Below, one piece after another: positions 59,365 through 64,000 of a DNA stretch of 64,000 nucleotides (the stretch's first letter is position 1; every line of letters starts with the position of its first letter). The translations under genes were made by a program, and so were the position numbers. The DNA is from Eledone cirrhosa (lineage: Eukaryota > Mollusca > Cephalopoda > Octopoda > Eledonidae): the NCBI GenBank assembly GCA_964016885.1, contig OZ024742.1, positions 365,677,877 through 365,741,876 of the forward strand, read 5' to 3'. The notes under the pieces are model-generated. The model was not told the origin of the DNA. It did not search any database and saw only the letters and a program-made list of their open reading frames with translations.

Positions 59365-61415
59365 TCAGAAAACTATATTCCATATATTGTCAGAAAACTA
59401 TATTCCATATATTGTTGTCAGAAAACTATATTCCATATATTGTTGTCAGAAAACTATATTCCATATATTGTCAGAAAACTATATTCCATATATTGTTGTC
59501 AGTAAACTATATTCCATATATTGTCAGAAAACTATATTCCATATATTGTCAGAAAACTATATTCCATATATTGTCAGAAAACTATATTCCATATATTGTC
59601 AGTAAACTATATTCCATATATTGTTGTCAGAAAACTATATTCCATATATTGTCAGAAAACTATATTCCATATATTGTCAGAAAACTGTATTCCATATATT
59701 GTTGTCTGAAAACTATATTCCATATATTGTCAGACAACTATATTCCATATATTGTTGTCAGTAAACTATATTCCATATATTGTTGTCAGAAAACTATATT
59801 CCATATATTGTTGTCAGAAAACTATATTCCATATATTGTCAGAAAACTATATTCCATATATTGTTGTCAGAAAACTATATTCCATATATTGTCAGAAAAC
59901 TATATTCCATATATTGTTGTCAGAAAACTATATTCCATATATTGTCAGAAAACTATATTCCATATATTGTTGTCAGAAACCTATATTCCATATATTGTCA
60001 GAAAACTATATTCCATATATTGTTGTCAGAAAACTATATTCCTTATATTGTCAGAAAACTATATTCCATATATTGTCAGAAAACTATATTCCATATATTG
60101 TCAAAAAACTATATTCCATATATTGTCAGAAAACTATATTCCATATATTGTTGTCAGAAAACTATATTCCATATATTGTCAGAAAACTATATTCCATATA
60201 TTGTCAGAAAACTGTATTCCATATATTGTTGTCTGAAAACTATATTCCATATATTGTCAGAAAACTGTATTCCATATATTGTTGTCAGAAAACTATATTC
60301 CATATATTGTTGTCAGAAAACTATATTCCATATATTGTCAGAAAAATATATTCCAAATATTGTTGTCAGAAAACTATATTCCATATATTGTCAGAAAACT
60401 ATATTCCATATATTGTTGTCAGAAAACTATATTCCATATATTGTCAGAAAACTATATTCCATATATTGTTGTCAGAAAACTATATTACATATATTGTCAG
60501 AAAACTATATTCCATATATTGTTGTCAGAAAACTATATTCCATATATTGTCAGAAAACTATATTCCATATATTGTTGTCAGAAAACTATATTCCATATAT
60601 TGTCAGAAAACTATATTCCATATATTGTTGTCAGAAAACTATATTTCATATATTGTCAGAAATCTATATTCCATATATTGTCAGAAAACTATATTCCATA
60701 TATTGTTGTCAGAAAACTATATTCCATATATGGTTGTCAGAAAACTATATTCCATATATTGTCAGAAAACTATATTCCATATATTGTTGTCAGAAAACTA
60801 TATTCCATATATGGTTGCCAGTAAACTATATTCCATATATTGTTGTCAGAAAACTATATTCCATATATTGTTGTCAGAAAACTATATTCCATATATTGTT
60901 GTCAGAAAACTATATTCCATATATTGTCAGAAAACTATATTCCATATATTGTCAGAAAACTATATTCCATATATTGTTGTCAGTAAACTATATTCCATAT
61001 ATTGTCAGAAAACTATATTCCATATATTGTTGTCAGAAAACTATATTCCATATATTGTCAGAAAACTATATTCCATATATTGTCAGAAAACTATATTCCT
61101 TATATTGTCAGAAAACTATATTCCATATATTGTTGTCAGAAAACTATATTCCATATATTGTCAGAAAACTATATTCCATATATTGTCAGAAAACTGTATT
61201 CCATATATTGTTGTCTGAAAACTATATTCCATATATTGTCAGACAACTATATTCCATATATTGTTGTCAGTAAACTATATTCCATATATTGTTGTCAGAA
61301 AACTATATTCCATATATTGTTGTCAGAAATCTATATTCCATATATTGTCAGAAAAATATATTCCATATATTGTTGTCAGAAAACTATATTCCATATATTG
61401 TCAGAAAACTATATT
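59365..61415. repeat. 2,217-bp-offset duplication, copy 1
   Basis: This segment pairs with 61,582-63,632, with cassettes at 59,705; 60,232 and 61,214 matched by 61,922; 62,449 and 63,431. Private changes here are a TAAAC on a 25-bp unit near 59,601 and AGAAACCTATATT near 59,988. Confidence 0.85.
59705..60231. repeat. 527-bp cassette interval
   Basis: Cassettes at 59,705 and 60,232 are 527 bp apart. The second one lacks the TCAGACAAC unit and has TCAGAAAACTG in its place. Confidence 0.72.
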
Positions 61416-61581
61416 CCATATATTGTTGTCAGAAAACTATATTCCATATATTGTCAGAAAACTATATTCCATATATTGTTGTCAGAAAACTATATTCCAT
61501 ATATTGTCAGAAAACTATATTCCATATCTTGTCAGAAAACTATATTCCATATATTGTGAGAAAACTATATTCCATATATTG

Positions 61582-63632
61582 TCAGAAAACTATATTCCAT
61601 ATATTGTCAGAAAACTATATTCCATATATTGTTGTCAGAAAACTATATTCCATATATTGTTGTCAGAAAACTATATTCCATATATTGTCAGAAAACTATA
61701 TTCCATATATTGTTGTCAGTAAACTATATTCCATATATTGTCAGAAAACTATATTCCATATATTGTCAGAAAACTATATTCCATATATTGTCAGAAAACT
61801 ATATTCCATATATTGTCAGAAAACTATATTCCATATATTGTTGTCAGAAAACTATATTCCATATATTGTCAGAAAACTATATTCCATATATTGTCAGAAA
61901 ACTGTATTCCATATATTGTTGTCTGAAAACTATATTCCATATATTGTCAGACAACTATATTCCATATATTGTTGTCAGTAAACTATATTCCATATATTGT
62001 TGTCAGAAAACTATATTCCATATATTGTTGTCAGAAAACTATATTCCATATATTGTCAGAAAACTATATTCCATATATTGTTGTCAGAAAACTATATTCC
62101 ATATATTGTCAGAAAACTATATTCCATATATTGTTGTCAGAAAACTATATTCCATATATTGTCAGAAAACTATATTCCATATATTGTTGTCAGAAAACTA
62201 TATTCCATATATTGTCAGAAAACTATATTCCATATATTGTTGTCAGAAAACTATATTCCTTATATTGTCAGAAAACTATATTCCATATATTGTCAGAAAA
62301 CTATATTCCATATATTGTCAAAAAACTATATTCCATATATTGTCAGAAAACTATATTCCATATATTGTTGTCAGAAAACTATATTCCATATATTGTCAGA
62401 AAACTATATTCCATATATTGTCAGGAAACTGTATTCCATATATTGTTGTCTGAAAACTATATTCCATATATTGTCAGAAAACTGTATTCCATATATTGTT
62501 GTCAGAAAACTATATTCCATATATTGTTGTCAGAAAACTATATTCCATATATTGTCAGAAAAATATATTCCAAATATTGTTGTCAGAAAACTATATTCCA
62601 TATATTGTCAGAAAACTATATTCCATATATTGTTGTCAGAAAACTATATTCCATATATTGTCAGAAAACTATATTCCATATATTGTTGTCAGAAAACTAT
62701 ATTACATATATTGTCAGAAAACTATATTCCATATATTGTTGTCAGAAAACTATATTCCATATATTGTCAGAAAACTATATTCCATATATTGTTGTCAGAA
62801 AACTATATTCCATATATTGTCAGAAAACTATATTCCATATATTGTTGTCAGAAAACTATATTTCATATATTGTCAGAAATCTATATTCCATATATTGTCA
62901 GAAAACTATATTCCATATATTGTTGTCAGAAAACTATATTCCATATATGGTTGTCAGAAAACTATATTCCATATATTGTCAGAAAACTATATTCCATATA
63001 TTGTTGCCAGAAAACTATATTCCATATATGGTTGCCAGTAAACTATATTCCATATATTGTTGTCAGAAAACTATATTCCATATATTGTTGTCGGAAAACT
63101 ATATTCCATATATTGTTGTCAGAAAACTATATTCCATATATTGTCAGAAAACTATATTCCATATATTGTCAGAAAACTATATTCCATATATTGTTGTCAG
63201 TAAACTATATTCCATATATTGTCAGAAAACTATATTCCATATATTGTTGTCAGAAAACTATATTCCATATATTGTCAGAAAACTATATTCCATATATTGT
63301 CAGAAAACTATATTCCTTATATTGTCAGAAAACTATAATCCATATATTGTTGTCAGAAAACTATATTCCATATATTGTCAGAAAACTATATTCCATATAT
63401 TGTCAGAAAACTGTATTCCATATATTGTTGTCTGAAAACTATATTCCATATATTGTCAGACAACTATATTCCATATATAGTTGTCAGTAAACTATATTCC
63501 ATATATTGTTGTCAGAAAACTATATTCCATATATTGTTGTCAGAAATCTATATTCCATATATTGTCAGAAAAATATATTCCATATATTGTTGTCAGAAAA
63601 CTATATTCCATATATTGTCAGAAAACTATATT
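61582..63632. repeat. 2,217-bp-offset duplication, copy 2
   Basis: This is the partner of 59,365-61,415. It has several private changes: TCAGGAAACTG near 62,424, TTGCCAG near 63,006, GTCGGAAAAC at 63,092, CTATAATCC near 63,335 and ATATAGTTGTC near 63,478. More differences are visible than between the 3,741-bp copies, which suggests an older event. Confidence 0.83.
61922..62448. repeat. 527-bp cassette interval
   Basis: Cassettes at 61,922 and 62,449 form the 2,217-bp-offset copy of the interval at 59,705. Confidence 0.72.
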
Positions 63633-63639
63633 CCATATA

Positions 63640-64000
63640 TTGTCAGAAAACTATATTCCATATATTGTTGTCAGAAAACTATATTCCATATATTGTCAGA
63701 AAACTATATTCCATATATTGTTGTCAGAAAAATATATTCCATATATTGTCAGAAAACTATATTCCATATATTGTTGTCAGAAAACTATATTCCATATATT
63801 GTCAGAAAACTATATTCCATATATTGTTGTCAGAAAACTATATTCCATATATTGTTGTCAGAAAACTATATTCCATATATTGTTGTCAGTAAACTATATT
63901 CCATATATTGTTGTCAGTAAACTATATTCCATATATTGTCAGAAAACTATATTCCATATATTGTTGTCAGAAAACTACATGCCATATATTGTTGTCAGTA
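63640..64000. repeat. Start of a further 2.2-kb HOR member, cut by the window end
   Basis: The last about 360 bp follow 46,238-46,598 at an offset of 17,402 bp, including the CTACATGCC unit near 63,974. The array therefore goes on past the window in the family seen at 46-52 kb. Confidence 0.7.

Larger units (their letters stand above)
25065..63031. other. Perfect CArG-type sites CCATATATGG, mostly paired at 81 bp
   Basis: A T-to-G variant at the unit end turns CCATATATTG into CCATATATGG, a perfect match to CC(A/T)6GG, the site bound by SRF-type MADS-box factors. Starts seen: pairs 27032/27113, 29018/29099, 30269/30350, 30755/30836, 31210/31291, 33258/33339, 35244/35325, 36545/36626, 46016/46097, 48276/48357, 55555/55636, 57120/57201, 58685/58766, 60724/60805, 62941/63022; singles 25065, 41112 and 44853. 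Each pair is 81 bp apart (one S and two L units). The match is exact, but binding is unproven and the pairs may simply be copies of one founding pair. Confidence 0.6.
1042..63434 (+). repeat. Four-unit marker cassette, about 49 dispersed instances
   Basis: Four successive units carry fixed variants in fixed order: S with ACTGTATTCC, L with TCTGAAAAC, S with TCAGACAAC, L with TCAGTAAAC (106 bp in all). TCTG (CCTG at 5,864, 15,859 and 24,545) lies at 1042, 5275, 5864, 8101, 11037, 15270, 15859, 18950, 23142, 24018, 24545, 25343, 26004, 26615, 27444, 27971, 28498, 29431, 29905, 31569, 32230, 32841, 33670, 34197, 34724, 35657, 36106, 36957, 37861, 40009, 40698, 41440, 43750, 44439, 45181, 45708, 47335, 47862, 53286, 54901, 56388, 57953, 59097, 59705, 60232, 61214, 61922, 62449 and 63431. 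A few instances have lost the TCAGACAAC member. The cassette is a landmark inherited through amplification; no function is implied. Confidence 0.85.
1..64000. repeat. 25/28-bp satellite array filling the window
   Basis: Every line of the window is made of the same short unit in the same orientation. The 25-bp form begins TCAGAAAAC, continues TATATTCC and ends ATATATTG; the 28-bp form has one extra TTG in front of TCAG. The 25-bp consensus has 10 A, 9 T, 4 C and 2 G, so it is 76% A+T with C exceeding G on this strand. No inverted unit, no transposon, no unique spacer and no gene was seen from end to end, and both window ends cut through units. Frequent unit variants are TCAGTAAAC, TCAGACAAC, TCTGAAAAC, ACTGTATTCC, AAAAATATATT, GTTATCAG, TATATGCC, TATATACC and TATATGG. 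The scale and homogeneity fit satellite DNA of a eukaryotic chromosome; the chromosomal site and species cannot be told from the sequence. Confidence 0.98.
37501..64000. repeat. Array domain C (mosaic of A and B variants)
   Basis: TTTCATATAGTG, GTTATCAG and ATGCC variants typical of domain A return, and TATATGG and CCAAATATTG variants typical of domain B persist. The ATGCC marker is CTATATGCC at about 38.7 and 42.5 kb but CTACATGCC at about 46.6, 48.8, 51.2 and 64.0 kb, a second change on top of the first. The domain consists of separate local duplications with offsets 3,741, 2,232, 2,397, 1,970, 1,565 and 2,217 bp. This looks like a mosaic formed by recombination between A-type and B-type arrays; the direction of exchange cannot be read. 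Confidence 0.65.

Noticed and set aside
1..64000. Hundreds of overlapping + strand open reading frames encoding tyrosine- and isoleucine-rich repeat proteins
   Set aside because: They follow from a stop-free consensus with unit lengths of 1 modulo 3, overlap in all frames, start at TTG, and end wherever a variant makes a stop. There is no start context, promoter or other coding sign.
1..64000. CRISPR array
   Set aside because: The repeats are directly joined with no unique spacers of constant length, and no cas genes are present.
1..64000. Relation to human satellites II/III because of the ATTCC pentamer
   Set aside because: ATTCC occurs once per 25-28 bp inside an otherwise unrelated AT-rich unit; there is no (ATTCC)n run.
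1..64000. CENP-B box or telomeric repeat
   Set aside because: The CENP-B box needs CG-containing motifs that are absent, and no TTAGGG-like or TTTAGGG-like runs occur.
1..64000. Phased A-tract bending
   Set aside because: The AAAA tract recurs every 25 or 28 bp, about 2.4 or 2.7 helical turns, so the tracts are out of phase with the helix.
1..64000. TATA-box promoters and yeast-type ARS elements
   Set aside because: TATATT and TATATATT strings are part of every unit. They cannot be told from repeat background, and no full 11-bp ARS core match was seen on either strand of the consensus.
1..64000. tRNA, rRNA, transposon or viral insertions within the array
   Set aside because: Read line by line, no stretch departs from the unit by more than a few bases, so no insertion is present.

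Overview
The whole 64 kb window is one uninterrupted head-to-tail satellite DNA array. I found no gene, RNA gene, transposon or unique-sequence island in it. The unit has two length forms. The 25-bp form (S) starts TCAGAAAAC, continues TATATTCC and ends ATATATTG. The 28-bp form (L) is the same with one extra TTG, so the junction reads TTGTTG. Depending on the mix, the window holds between about 2,290 and 2,560 units. The consensus is about 76% A+T, has no CpG, and carries more C than G on this strand. Every unit lies in the same orientation, and the array runs off both ends of the window.

An array of this size, homogeneity and layered duplication points to nuclear heterochromatin of a eukaryote (centromeric, pericentromeric or subtelomeric). 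I cannot name the organism. That inference rests on array type only; there is no coding or RNA gene to place it taxonomically.

The units are not interchangeable. Point variants and the order of S and L units form a barcode that reveals nested higher-order structure. Domain A (about 1-23.7 kb) is built from a 1,256-bp repeat of 47 units, nested in 2,936-bp and 2,826-bp blocks, and these in a 9,995-bp block. Domain B (about 23.7-37.5 kb) has a different variant set, dense four-unit marker cassettes, and a 6,226-bp duplication. Domain C (about 37.5-64 kb) mixes variants of A and B and is made of a 3,741-bp tandem duplication, 2.2-2.4-kb, 1,565-bp and 2,217-bp repeats. A 527-bp (20-unit) interval between marker cassettes recurs nine times in B and C and looks like a basic higher-order unit there.

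Long open frames on the + strand are by-products. The consensus has no stop trinucleotide on that strand and both unit lengths are 1 modulo 3, so all three forward frames read the same peptide. They start at TTG, and the ATG triplets on that strand lie only in variant units.

The most interesting second-look signals are: (1) perfect CArG-type sites CCATATATGG in about 33 variant units, 30 of them in 15 pairs exactly 81 bp apart; (2) a two-change variant that turns the weak dyad of the unit into a perfect 7-bp-stem hairpin; (3) tight linkage between the TAAAC variant and the 28-bp length; (4) relative dating of the nested duplications. Block edges below are approximate to about one unit because they were read by eye.
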